Below, one piece after another: positions 7,887 to 16,535 of a stretch of DNA of 64,000 nt (position 1 is the first letter of the stretch; every line of letters starts with the position of its first letter). The stretch lies in the NCBI RefSeq assembly GCF_002007205.1, contig NZ_LAZS01000001.1:309771-373770 (forward strand), in the 5' to 3' direction. The translations under genes and the position numbers were made by a program. Under the pieces are notes generated by a model. That model worked only from the letters and a program-made list of their open reading frames with translations, was not told the DNA's origin and made no database searches. The DNA comes from Ensifer adhaerens (GTDB taxonomy: Bacteria > Pseudomonadota > Alphaproteobacteria > Rhizobiales > Rhizobiaceae).

Positions 7887-8630
7887 ATGACGGCAGTGGG
7901 AAAACGGAACGAAACAGCCGCTTTCGAAGACGGACCGGTGCCGCGCTACGAGGCTGTCAAGCAATTCATCCGCAGCCGCATCGACAGCGGCGAGTGGCCC
8001 GCGCATCACCGTATCCCCTCGGAAAACGAGATCGTCGCCGACCTCGGCGTCAGCCGCATGACCGCCAACCGGGCGCTCAGGGAATTGGCAACCGAGGGCG
8101 CGATCACCCGCGTGCAGGGCGTCGGGTCCTTCGTCGCGGCCCACAAGGGCAGCACCGCGCTGCTTGAAGTCCGCAACATCGCCGACGAAATCCACGGACG
8201 CGGCCATGCTCATACGTCGTTGATGACGCTCTTGAACGAAGAGGCGGCGACACCGGAGATCGGCTACGCGCTCGGGCTTGCCACCGGCGCCCGTGTCTTC
8301 CATTCGATCATGGTCCATTCGGAAAACGGACTGCCGATCCAGATCGAGGATCGTTTCGTCAATCCGGCGATCTGCCCGCGTTATCTGGAGCAGGATTTCC
8401 AGGCGATGACACCGAACGCCTATCTGACCGCAATGGCGCCGATCACGCGCACCGAGCAGATCGTCGAAGCGGTGTCGCCGCAGCCCTGGGAATGCAAGCT
8501 GCTCGGCATCGACCGCAACGAACCGTGCCTGATGATCCGGCGTCGCACCTGGGCGGACGCGGGCAATGTGACGACTGCGCGACTGCTCTACCCCGGCACG
8601 CGCTACCGGCTGGAGGGCATGTCGCAGTAA
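7887..8630 (+). CDS. hutC: HutC, GntR-family histidine-utilisation repressor
   Basis: Encodes 247 residues. The N-terminal winged helix (RYEAVKQFIRSRIDSGEWPAHHRIPSENEIVADLGVSRMTANRALRELATEGAITRVQGVGSFVA, about 19-83) is the GntR HTH of the HutC subfamily, and the C-terminal UTRA domain (about 95-240) includes ENGLPIQIEDRFVNP and LGIDRNEPCLMIRRRTW. HutC represses hut genes until urocanate binds the UTRA domain. The ATG at 7887 is used; a TTG immediately precedes it. It is divergent from hutF across a 136-base gap holding a palindrome, so it probably also controls itself. Confidence 0.92.
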   Translation: MTAVGKRNETAAFEDGPVPRYEAVKQFIRSRIDSGEWPAHHRIPSENEIVADLGVSRMTANRALRELATEGAITRVQGVGSFVAAHKGSTALLEVRNIADEIHGRGHAHTSLMTLLNEEAATPEIGYALGLATGARVFHSIMVHSENGLPIQIEDRFVNPAICPRYLEQDFQAMTPNAYLTAMAPITRTEQIVEAVSPQPWECKLLGIDRNEPCLMIRRRTWADAGNVTTARLLYPGTRYRLEGMSQ

Positions 8631-8640
8631 TCGCGGGGAG

Positions 8641-8668
8641 GATGTAAGCGGAAAACCGCACATCTTTT
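8641..8668 (+). terminator. Intrinsic terminator after hutC
   Basis: GATGT (8641-8645) pairs with ACATC (8660-8664) and GCGG (8648-8651) with CCGC (8656-8659) around an AAAA loop; AA at 8646-8647 is bulged. TTTT follows at 8665. It starts ten bases after the hutC stop. Confidence 0.7.
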
Positions 8669-8745
8669 CCTCGATCCCGCTCTAATCTCGACAACATTCC
8701 GGTCGATTCGGAGGATCGACCGCCGAATGGGAGGATGACGAGACC

Positions 8746-11670
8746 ATGGTTGAGGACGCGCTGAAGCTTCGCACCGAGCTCCCGAGACCCGATGTCAGCG
8801 CCGAAGAGGCGCGCGCGCTGCTGTCCGACCACTACGGCCTGTCCGGTGCGATCGTAGAACTCGGCAGCCAGCAGGACCGCAACTATCGCATCGACACCGG
8901 CGACCGGCGCTATGTGTTGAAAATCTGCCGCGCGGAATACGAGCCGCTGGAACTGGAAGCGCAGAACGCTGCTCTGCGGCACCTTGCCGAACGGATGAGC
9001 ACGGCAAGGGTCGCGGAAGTCGTGCCGTCGCAAAAAGGCGAGGCGATCGAGAGCGTTACCGTGCGCGGCGCCGATTACCGGATCCGCCTGCTCAGCTATC
9101 TCGACGGCGAACCGCTGACCAGGCGCAAGCATCTGTCACGCGAAGCCGTTGCCGCGCTCGGCGGCCTGGCCGGCAAGCTCGCCGCCGCCTTGCAGGATTT
9201 TGAGCATCCGGGTCTCGAGCGTGAGCTACAGTGGGACCTGCGCCGCGCCGGACCCGTCGTGCTCCATCTTCTCACCGACATGCCGGACCAGCAGCGCCGG
9301 AAGCGCATCGCCGAAATCATGGTCGGCGCCATGCGGCGGTTGCAGCCGCTTACCCCTGAGCTCAGAACCCAGGCGATCCACCATGACGTCACCGACGACA
9401 ATGTGGTCAGCCGGCTCGACGCGGCCGGCCGGGCGATGCCGGACGGCGTCATCGACTTCGGCGATATCCTCAATGGCTGGCTGGTTGCCGAACTCGCCGT
9501 TACCTGCGCCTCGCTGCTGCATCATGCGGATGGAGACCCCTGGTTCATCCTGCCCGCGGTCAAGGCGTTTCACGCGGCATGCCCGTTGACCGAGGTGGAG
9601 CTGAAGGCGCTTTGGCCGCTGATCGTCGCGCGCGCTGCGGTGCTGGTCGCAAGCTCCGAACACCAGCTCTCCCGCGAGCCCGACAACGCTTACGTCGAAG
9701 GCAATGCCGCGCATGAGCGGGAGATCTTCGAGGTCGCGTCGTCGGTGCCTTCTGCGCTAATGGAGCACGCCATTCTTTCGGCCGTCGGCTTCGCGCCGGA
9801 CTCGGCCCGAGTGACCGGGGAGAGCCTGATCCAGGGGCTCGGCCCCACTGACGTGCGCCAGATCGACCTCTCGATCCTGAGCCCGCTGTTGCCGGAAGAG
9901 CGCTGGCAGCACCAGGGATTGCCGATCTCGCTGCTGCAGCACGCTGCGCACGCAATCGGTGTCGCGACCACGCGCTACGGCGAATACCGGATGACCGAAG
10001 CCCAGCTGCGGTCGCCGAAACCGGCTGCGACGCTGGCGCTGCATGTCGATATCTGCCTGGCCGCGGGCCGCGAAATCACGGCTCCCTTCTCCGCCCGCGT
10101 CGTTCGGCAGGACGGGCTTCTGGTGCTCGAAGGGGCCGAAGCCAGCCTGTTCCTAGAAGGCGTGGAAGCCCATGCCGACCTTTCAGAGACGGTTGTCGCC
10201 GGGGCGACGCTCGGCATCGTCTCCGGCGAACAGCAGTCCTACGGGCTGATCCGCGTCCAGCTTTGCCGCGAGCATGGTCTCGTGCCGCCGCTTTTCGCCA
10301 TGCCGCATCAGGCGGAAGCCTGGAAGCATCTCTGCCCTTCGCCGACCGGTATCCTCGGCTTCGAATGCGATGCGCCGGAACCACATGGCGAAGCGTTGCT
10401 CGCCCGTCGCCAGCAGCACTTCGCCAAGCCGCAGAAAAACTATTACCTGAAACCACCGCAGATCGAGCGCGGCTGGAAGGAGCATCTCTTCGACATCGAG
10501 GGCCGCAGCTATCTAGACATGGTCAACAACGTGACCATTCTCGGTCATGGGCATCCGCGACTTGCAGCCGCGGTGGGGCGGCAATGGTCGCTGCTCAATA
10601 CCAATTCGCGCTTTCACTATGCCTCCGTCGCCGAATTCTCGACGCGGCTTGCAGCGCTGGCGCCGGATGGGCTTGACACGGTGTTTCTGGTCAATAGCGG
10701 CTCGGAGGCGAACGATCTGGCACTGCGGCTCGCCTGGGCCTATTCCGGCGCGCGCAACATCGTGAGCCTGCTCGAGGCCTATCACGGCTGGACGGTCGCG
10801 AGCGATGCGGTGTCGACCTCGATCGCCGACAATCCGCAGGCGCTTCAGACCCGCCCGGCCTGGGTGCATGCGGTCACCGCACCCAATACCTATCGGGGCG
10901 AGTTCCGTGGTGGGGATACGACCGACAGCTATGTGCGCTCGGTCGTCAAGAAGCTTACCGAACTGGACGCCGCTGACGAGAAGCTTGCCGGCTTCATCTG
11001 CGAGCCGGTCTACGGCAATGCCGGGGGCATTGCTCTGCCGAAGGGCTATCTCGATGCAGTCTACGCCATGGTGCGGGCACGCGGCGGTTTGTGCATCGCC
11101 GACGAGGTGCAGGTCGGCTACGGCCGCCTCGGCGATTATTTCTGGGGCTTCGAAGAGCAGGGCGTCGTGCCCGATATCATCACGGTTGCCAAGGGCATGG
11201 GCAACGGCCATCCGCTCGGTGCCGTCATCACCCGCCGCGAGATCGCCGATGCGCTGGAGAAGGAGGGGTACTTCTTCTCGTCCTCGGGCGGCAGCCCGGT
11301 GAGTTCGGTCGTCGGGCAGGTGGTGTTGGATATCCTGACCGAGGAACGGCTGCCGGAAAACGCACAGGTGGTCGGCGGTTATCTGAAGGCGCGGCTCGAA
11401 GCACTCGGGCAGCGCTTCCCGCTGATCGGTGCCGTCCATGGCATGGGGCTCTATCTCGGCGTCGAATTCGTGCGCGATCGGGAGACCCTTTCGCCGGCGA
11501 CCGAGGAGACGGCGGCGATCTGCGACCGCCTGCTCGATCTCGGCGTCATCATGCAGCCGACCGGCGACCACCTGAACGTGCTGAAGATCAAGCCGCCGCT
11601 CTGCCTATCCCGCGAGAGCGCCGACTTCTTTGCCGACATGTTGGGCCGCGTGCTGGAGGAAGGCTGGTAA
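8746..11670 (+). CDS. Kinase / degenerate M23-like / class III aminotransferase fusion (paralog A)
   Basis: Encodes 974 residues in three parts. Residues about 20-330 form an APH-type kinase domain: Lys59 in YVLKI, catalytic loop HHDVTDDN (212-219) and Mg ligand Asp237 in IDFGD. Residues about 370-530 resemble an M23 domain (LHVDICLAAGREITAPFSARVV) without the zinc ligands. Residues about 540-974 form a class III PLP enzyme with Lys816 in VAKGMGNG and the DEVQVGYGR motif. In animals the separate counterparts are hydroxylysine kinase and 5-phosphohydroxylysine or phosphoethanolamine phospho-lyases. The protein may therefore phosphorylate an amino alcohol and eliminate phosphate; the substrate is unknown. 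GGGAGG precedes the ATG, and a hairpin GGTCGAT/ATCGACC lies at 8701-8721. A paralog is at 12883-15939. Confidence 0.85.
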   Translation: MVEDALKLRTELPRPDVSAEEARALLSDHYGLSGAIVELGSQQDRNYRIDTGDRRYVLKICRAEYEPLELEAQNAALRHLAERMSTARVAEVVPSQKGEAIESVTVRGADYRIRLLSYLDGEPLTRRKHLSREAVAALGGLAGKLAAALQDFEHPGLERELQWDLRRAGPVVLHLLTDMPDQQRRKRIAEIMVGAMRRLQPLTPELRTQAIHHDVTDDNVVSRLDAAGRAMPDGVIDFGDILNGWLVAELAVTCASLLHHADGDPWFILPAVKAFHAACPLTEVELKALWPLIVARAAVLVASSEHQLSREPDNAYVEGNAAHEREIFEVASSVPSALMEHAILSAVGFAPDSARVTGESLIQGLGPTDVRQIDLSILSPLLPEERWQHQGLPISLLQHAAHAIGVATTRYGEYRMTEAQLRSPKPAATLALHVDICLAAGREITAPFSARVVRQDGLLVLEGAEASLFLEGVEAHADLSETVVAGATLGIVSGEQQSYGLIRVQLCREHGLVPPLFAMPHQAEAWKHLCPSPTGILGFECDAPEPHGEALLARRQQHFAKPQKNYYLKPPQIERGWKEHLFDIEGRSYLDMVNNVTILGHGHPRLAAAVGRQWSLLNTNSRFHYASVAEFSTRLAALAPDGLDTVFLVNSGSEANDLALRLAWAYSGARNIVSLLEAYHGWTVASDAVSTSIADNPQALQTRPAWVHAVTAPNTYRGEFRGGDTTDSYVRSVVKKLTELDAADEKLAGFICEPVYGNAGGIALPKGYLDAVYAMVRARGGLCIADEVQVGYGRLGDYFWGFEEQGVVPDIITVAKGMGNGHPLGAVITRREIADALEKEGYFFSSSGGSPVSSVVGQVVLDILTEERLPENAQVVGGYLKARLEALGQRFPLIGAVHGMGLYLGVEFVRDRETLSPATEETAAICDRLLDLGVIMQPTGDHLNVLKIKPPLCLSRESADFFADMLGRVLEEGW

Positions 11671-11678
11671 AAGCGAAA

Positions 11679-11702
11679 ACGCCGCGGGGAGGGCCGCGGC
11701 GT
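11679..11702. terminator. Bidirectional terminator hairpin between convergent genes
   Basis: A perfect nine-base stem, ACGCCGCGG (11679-11687) with CCGCGGCGT (11694-11702), has a six-base loop. AAAAGCG (11670-11676) and CGCTTTT lie outside it, so either strand ends in a T-run. It sits between the ends of fusion A and the minus-strand binding protein. Confidence 0.75.
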
Positions 11703-11766
11703 CTCGTTGGCGCTTTTCCTTGTTCGAGCAAATCCGAACGGAGACTTTGCCGGACTGCTCGGGGGA

Positions 11767-12777
11767 TCAGCGTGCCGGTGGGGCGTACATCAGGCCGCCC
11801 TGGCTCCAGAGTTTGTTGAGACCGCGTTCGATCTTCAGCGGGCTGTCCTTGCCGAGGTGGCGTTCGAAGACTTCGCCATAGTTTCCGACGGCGGAAACTG
11901 CCTGGTAGGCCCATTTCGGATCGAGGCCGAGCGACTTGCCGGCTTCGTTCTCGATGCCGAGGAAGCGCTTCTGCGCGGTCGTGCCGCTCTCGATGAGCTT
12001 GGCGGCATTGTCCTTGGTGATGCCGAGTTCTTCGGCTTCGGTCAGCGCAAACAGCGTCCAGCGCACGACCTTGAACCACTGGTCGTCGCCCTGGCGGACG
12101 GCCGGGCCGAGCGGCTCCTTCGAGATGACTTCCGGCAGCACGACGAAACGGTCGGGGTCGTTCAGCGTCAGCCGCTGGGCGTAGAGCGCCGAAGCGTCGG
12201 TGGAATAGACGTCGCAGCGGGCGGTGTTGAAGGCCTGGATCGTCTGGTCGGCCTTTTCGAAGGCGACCACCTGGTACTGGATGTTGTTGGCGCCGAAATA
12301 GTCGGCCATGTTCTGTTCGGTCGTCGTGCCGGTTTCGGTGCAGACGGAGGCGCCCGAGAGTTCCTTGACACTCTTCACGCCGAGATCGTTGCGCACCATG
12401 AAGGCCTGGCCGTCATAGTAGTTGACGCCGACGAAGCTCATACCGAGATCGGTATCGCGTGACAGCGTCCAGGTGGTCTGGCGCGACAAGAGGTCGGCCT
12501 CGCCCGACTGCAGCGCGGTGAAGCGCTCCTTGGTCGAGAGCGGAACGTATTTCACCTTGTCGGGATTGCCGAGCGCTGCGGCGGCCACGGCGCGGCAGAA
12601 GTCGATGTCGAAGCCGGTCCATTCGCCCTTGTCGTTGGGCGCGGAAAAGCCGAGCACGCCCTGGCTGACGCCGCAGCGAAGCTCGCCCCGCTCCTTGATG
12701 ACGTCGAGCATGCCGGCGTTGGCGGCGGTGCCGGCAAGGAACGCGGCGCTTGCCAGTGCTAGAACTCCAAGTTTCAT
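11767..12777 (-). CDS. AapJ/BztA-type amino-acid ABC transporter binding protein
   Basis: Encodes 336 residues. The signal peptide is MKLGVLALASAAFLAGTAANA, so the start is at 12777 (AGGAGA upstream) rather than 12840. The mature part matches the AapJ/BztA group of general L-amino-acid binding proteins: MLDVIKERGELRCGVSQGVLGFS, GEWTGFDIDFCRAVAAAALG, FTALQSGEADLLSRQTTWTLSRD and VCTETGTTTEQNMADYF. No permease or ATPase is adjacent, so it must use membrane parts encoded elsewhere or act as a solo receptor. It follows fusion B on the same strand after a 105-base gap with a hairpin, so it may supply that enzyme's substrate; this link is an inference. Confidence 0.85.
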   Translation of the reverse strand: MKLGVLALASAAFLAGTAANAGMLDVIKERGELRCGVSQGVLGFSAPNDKGEWTGFDIDFCRAVAAAALGNPDKVKYVPLSTKERFTALQSGEADLLSRQTTWTLSRDTDLGMSFVGVNYYDGQAFMVRNDLGVKSVKELSGASVCTETGTTTEQNMADYFGANNIQYQVVAFEKADQTIQAFNTARCDVYSTDASALYAQRLTLNDPDRFVVLPEVISKEPLGPAVRQGDDQWFKVVRWTLFALTEAEELGITKDNAAKLIESGTTAQKRFLGIENEAGKSLGLDPKWAYQAVSAVGNYGEVFERHLGKDSPLKIERGLNKLWSQGGLMYAPPAR

Positions 12778-12822
12778 TGTCCTGTTCTCCTCTTCTCTTG
12801 TTTTAGGGCATGCATCTTCGCT

Positions 12823-12846
12823 GCCGGGATGCGTCCACATCCCGGC
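12823..12846 (-). repeat. Hairpin between fusion B and the binding-protein gene
   Basis: A perfect nine-base stem, GCCGGGATG (12823-12831) and CATCCCGGC (12838-12846), has a six-base loop. There is no T-run on the minus strand, so it could be a partial terminator or an mRNA-stabilising element that sets the ratio of binding protein to enzyme. Confidence 0.5.
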
Positions 12847-12882
12847 CAGTCGGTTATGGTTTCGGCGGTATCGAGCCCGGCG

Positions 12883-15800
12883 TCAGCCGAGCTTGCTTGC
12901 CACGTCGGCGAAGGTCTCTTCCAGCACGGCGATCAGATGATCGGCATCGCGTTTCGAGAAGATCATCGGCGGGCGCATTTTCAGAACGTTGTCATGCGGA
13001 CCTTCGGTGCCCATCAGCACGCCGCGGCGGCGGGCGCCATTGGAGACGGCCCGGGCGAACTCGGTTGCCGGCGCCTTGGTCTTGCGGTCGGACACAAGCT
13101 CGACGCCGAGGAACAAGCCCATGCCGCGCACGTCGCCGATCACCTCGTAGCGGGCCTGCATCGCACGGAAGGCATCGATCAGATAGTTGCCGATCGAAAG
13201 CGCGTTGCCGCGCAGATCCTGTCCCTCGATCACGTCGAGCATGGCGAGACCGACGGCGCAGGAGACCGGGTTGCCGCCGAAGGTGTTGAAATACTCCATG
13301 CCGTTGTTGAAGCTGTCGGTGACCTCGCGGGTCGTGACGACGGCTGCGAGCGGATGGCCGTCGCCGATCGGTTTGCCCATGGTGACGATGTCGGGCACGA
13401 CGCCTTGCGTCTCGAAGGCCCACCAATGGCTGCCGACGCGGCCGAAGCCGACCTGCACTTCGTCGGCGATGCAGACGCCGCCGGCTTCGCGCACGAGGCG
13501 ATAGACTTCTTTCAGATAGCCCTCCGGCAGGAATACCTGGCCGGCAACGCTCGGGATCGATTCCGCGATGAAGAAACCCGGACCTTCGCCCTTGGCCTTC
13601 ATCGCCTGGATCAGTTCTGAGACGCTTTCGGCAAAACGCTTGCCGTGTTCCTCGGCCGGCCAGTCGGCCGGTGCATGGTAGCTGTCGGGAATGGTCGCCA
13701 CATGGACGTGCGGCTTCGGGCCTTTGCCACCCTTGCGGCGGAACTTGTAGGGGCTGATGTCGATCAGCTCCTGCGTCGTGCCGTGATAGGACCAGTCGAG
13801 CGTGATGGCGTTTTCCCGGCCGGTATGGGCGCGCATCAGGCGCAGCGCCAGGCTATTGGCCTCGGAACCGCTGTTGACGAAGCCGGCGACCGTCAATTCC
13901 TTCGGCAGCGTTGCCGTCAGCCGCTCGGCATAGGCGACGATGTTGTCGTGCAGGTAGCGGGTGTTGGTGTTGAGGATCGCCGCCTGCTTCGCCATCGCCT
14001 CGACGACAGCCGGATGGGCATGGCCGATGTGGCAGACATTGTTGAAGCAGTCGAGATAGGCGCGGCCGCTGTCGTCGATCAGCCAGACGCCTTCGCCGCG
14101 CACGAACTTGATCGGCTTGTCGTAGGAGATCGAGAGGTTCGGCAAGAGCAGTTCCTTGCGCCGCTTGACGATCTCCTCATGCGAGCGGCCTTTCTTCTCG
14201 TAGAACTCCTCGGCAATGCCGGCGAAGGTGCGCGCATCGGGGAAGAGCTCGGCCCAGACGTCGAGAAACTGCGGCTCGCCGACGCCGAGGATTTCGGTCG
14301 CCGAGAGGCTGGTGTCGGTCGAAAGCTGCAGATGCAGATGCGGCGCCCAGCCGCCGTTTTCCTTCGGCGCGCCCATTTCGCCGACGAGTGCGCCGGCTTC
14401 GAGTTGGTCGCCAGCCTTGATGCGTCCCATGGCCTCATGCGCCATGTGGCCCCAGAGCGTGACGAAAGGCGGGCAGCCCTCCGGCTCATGGCGAAGTGCG
14501 ATCAGGCAGCCATAGCCGAGCGGGTCTTTTTCGACGTCAACGCTGACGACGGTGGCGGCAAGCGGGGTGTAGAGCCTGGTGCCGGCGGCCATGAAGAGGT
14601 CGAGGCCGAGATGGCGGGTGCGGCGGGTGTGATCGACGAAGCGCGAGACGAACATCTCGCCGGCATAGACCGTGCGTTCTTCGCCAAAGGGTCCGATGCC
14701 GAGCTCGACGCCATGCGCGCGGCAATAATCTTCCCAGATCGCCTGAGCCTCATCCGGCCGTTCGCCTGCCGATTTCACCGTCATCGGGTGCGTCGGGTCG
14801 CCGTAGGGCACGAGCGCTGCCGGATAGGTGGCAGCCGGCTTATCGAGCAGCGGCTTCAGCGTCTTGCGGTTCTCGCGGATCCACGAAGCGATGGCACGTG
14901 CGCCAGGGGTCGCCTCGAAGCCGCAGGCATGCCGCAGGATGGCGGTGGCGAAGCGCGGGTTCATCCGGTCGAGCTTGCGCAAGAGCGTCCAGGCCGGTCG
15001 TTCGCTGATCGCGAGATAGGGATTGTCGTCGGTGTGGGCGCGGCGCGAGGCCGAGATGGTGACGGACGTGACGAGGCGCATGGCGATGAGATCGAAGAGC
15101 AGATCGACCTCTTCCTCGGCCAAAGGATATTCCTGATGGAAGCCGCGGGCGATCGCAGCGGCGGCGCCGATCGGATCAGGATGGTCCAGTCCGGCATAGG
15201 CGGCGGCAATGGCGACTTCGGCGATGACGGGCGCATGCAGCGCGTCACCGAAATCAATCAGGCCGGAAATCTGGTCGTGATCGGCCTTGTCGACGAGCAC
15301 GTTCCAGTCGTTGGCGTCGTTGTGGATGACGGCGGCGCGAAGAGTGGCAAGGCGCGGCGCGACCGATGTGTTGAAGCGGGCAAGAAAGCGCTCAAGCAGG
15401 GCGCGGTCTTCTGCGGCAGCGACGTGATGCAGCCGATCGGCCGAGCGGCCGGCATGGCGGATGTCCCAGTCGAGATCGCGCAGCGCGCCCGGATGCATGA
15501 AGCCTTTGAGCGATGCGTCAAAGCGGCCGAGCATCTGCCCGAGGGATTGAAGAGCTGCGTCGCCGCGGCCGGTTTCGGCAAGCGGCAGCCCCTCGACCCA
15601 GCTCACCAGCCGTAGGCGGTGGGTGACGCCGCGTGCGCTCGTCGTCGAAGCGAGACTAGCACCGCTCAATGTCAGGCGAACATGCGGCACCGGCAGGTCG
15701 GCAGCATGGGCGCCGACGTGTTTCAGCAGCGCGGTCTGGAAATCGCTTTCGACTTCCGGTTCGGCAGCATTGATGACCTTCAGGATAGAGATGCTGCCGT

Positions 15801-15939
15801 CCTCGGCCTCGACCTTGAAGTTCTGGTCGCGTTCGCTGGCAAGCAGCGAGAGCGCACCGGAGAGGCCGTAATGCTCCTTCAGCAAGGCGGCGGCCGCTTC
15901 GGTCGAAAAATCAGGCGTGGTCTTCAGCATATCGTTCAT
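12883..15939 (-). CDS. Kinase / M23 peptidase-like / class III aminotransferase fusion (paralog B)
   Basis: Encodes 1018 residues with the same order as paralog A. The N-terminal APH-type kinase has ISILKVIN (putative ATP Lys), loop HNDANDWN and LIDFGD. The middle domain is a convincing M23/lysostaphin-like fold: H443 and D447 in [16 protein letters not shown]498 in WGHM, and H534/H536 in HLHLQ. The C-terminal class III PLP domain has Lys856 in [11 protein letters not shown] and [10 protein letters not shown]. The start at 15939 has GAGGA upstream and avoids about 90 non-homologous residues. Divergent lrp-type and downstream binding-protein genes suggest amino-acid-responsive catabolism. Family knowledge (hydroxylysine kinase plus phospho-lyase) suggests a kinase-eliminase; why an M23 domain is joined to it is unknown. 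Confidence 0.85.
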   Translation of the reverse strand: MNDMLKTTPDFSTEAAAALLKEHYGLSGALSLLASERDQNFKVEAEDGSISILKVINAAEPEVESDFQTALLKHVGAHAADLPVPHVRLTLSGASLASTTSARGVTHRLRLVSWVEGLPLAETGRGDAALQSLGQMLGRFDASLKGFMHPGALRDLDWDIRHAGRSADRLHHVAAAEDRALLERFLARFNTSVAPRLATLRAAVIHNDANDWNVLVDKADHDQISGLIDFGDALHAPVIAEVAIAAAYAGLDHPDPIGAAAAIARGFHQEYPLAEEEVDLLFDLIAMRLVTSVTISASRRAHTDDNPYLAISERPAWTLLRKLDRMNPRFATAILRHACGFEATPGARAIASWIRENRKTLKPLLDKPAATYPAALVPYGDPTHPMTVKSAGERPDEAQAIWEDYCRAHGVELGIGPFGEERTVYAGEMFVSRFVDHTRRTRHLGLDLFMAAGTRLYTPLAATVVSVDVEKDPLGYGCLIALRHEPEGCPPFVTLWGHMAHEAMGRIKAGDQLEAGALVGEMGAPKENGGWAPHLHLQLSTDTSLSATEILGVGEPQFLDVWAELFPDARTFAGIAEEFYEKKGRSHEEIVKRRKELLLPNLSISYDKPIKFVRGEGVWLIDDSGRAYLDCFNNVCHIGHAHPAVVEAMAKQAAILNTNTRYLHDNIVAYAERLTATLPKELTVAGFVNSGSEANSLALRLMRAHTGRENAITLDWSYHGTTQELIDISPYKFRRKGGKGPKPHVHVATIPDSYHAPADWPAEEHGKRFAESVSELIQAMKAKGEGPGFFIAESIPSVAGQVFLPEGYLKEVYRLVREAGGVCIADEVQVGFGRVGSHWWAFETQGVVPDIVTMGKPIGDGHPLAAVVTTREVTDSFNNGMEYFNTFGGNPVSCAVGLAMLDVIEGQDLRGNALSIGNYLIDAFRAMQARYEVIGDVRGMGLFLGVELVSDRKTKAPATEFARAVSNGARRRGVLMGTEGPHDNVLKMRPPMIFSKRDADHLIAVLEETFADVASKLG

Positions 15940-15977
15940 GGGGGTCCTCATCTCGATAAGGAGATTTGCATGGGCTG

Positions 15978-16029
15978 TGCCGTGATGCATCCGGCAATAT
16001 GCCGGTTGCACCGGCACTATGTTTATAAT
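15978..16029. promoter_or_regulatory. Alternating TGCCGG/CCGGCA half-sites and -10 in divergent promoter
   Basis: Half-sites CCGGCA (15991-15996), TGCCGG (16000-16005) and CCGGCA (16011-16016), with a weaker TGCCGT at 15978-15983, form overlapping inverted repeats between fusion B and the Lrp-type gene. TATAAT at 16024-16029 could be the -10 of the regulator. Lrp/AsnC proteins bind multiple phased sites, which fits autoregulation and control of fusion B. Confidence 0.5.
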
Positions 16030-16066
16030 AACCGTCATCTTGTCGGCGGGCACGGAGGACGGGGAC

Positions 16067-16501
16067 ATGCAGGACATCGACGCGATCGACCGCACCATCC
16101 TCAGCATTCTGTCGCAAGAGGCGCGGATCCCCATGAAGTCGCTGGCCGGACGCATCGGGCTGTCGCGAAGTGCAACGACCGAGCGCGTCACCCGGCTGGA
16201 AAAGGCCGGCGTCATCCGCGGCTATCGCGCCGATATCGGGCAGCTGGAGGAGGGCACGATCCAGGCCTTCCTGCTGGTGACACTGAAGCGCACACCATCG
16301 ATCGGCGTGCTCGATAGGCTTGCCGGCTTTTCCACCGTCCGCAAGGTGTCGTCTGTGAGCGGCCAGCTCGATCTGGTCGTTGAGGTCGAGGTCGGCTCGA
16401 TCAATGCGCTCAACGAGCTGCGCAACGAAGTCGCGACGATGGACAATGTCGAGGACCTGACGACCTCGATCGTGCTCAGGCGGGATATCGAGCGCAGCTG
16501 A
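16067..16501 (+). CDS. Lrp/AsnC-family transcriptional regulator
   Basis: Encodes 144 residues. The N-terminal HTH is IDAIDRTILSILSQEARIPMKSLAGRIGLSRSATTERVTRLEKAGVIRGYRA (about 5-56), followed by a RAM ligand domain (VSSVSGQLDLVVEVEVGSINALNEL). The start at 16067 has GGAGG eight bases upstream; the ATG at 16019 would lie inside the promoter. Divergence from the fusion B gene across 127 bases suggests it senses an amino acid related to that enzyme's substrate and controls both promoters. The ligand cannot be read from sequence. Confidence 0.87.
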   Translation: MQDIDAIDRTILSILSQEARIPMKSLAGRIGLSRSATTERVTRLEKAGVIRGYRADIGQLEEGTIQAFLLVTLKRTPSIGVLDRLAGFSTVRKVSSVSGQLDLVVEVEVGSINALNELRNEVATMDNVEDLTTSIVLRRDIERS

Positions 16502-16535
16502 GCGGGATGCCGGCGGTTGCCGATTCCCTGCCGCC

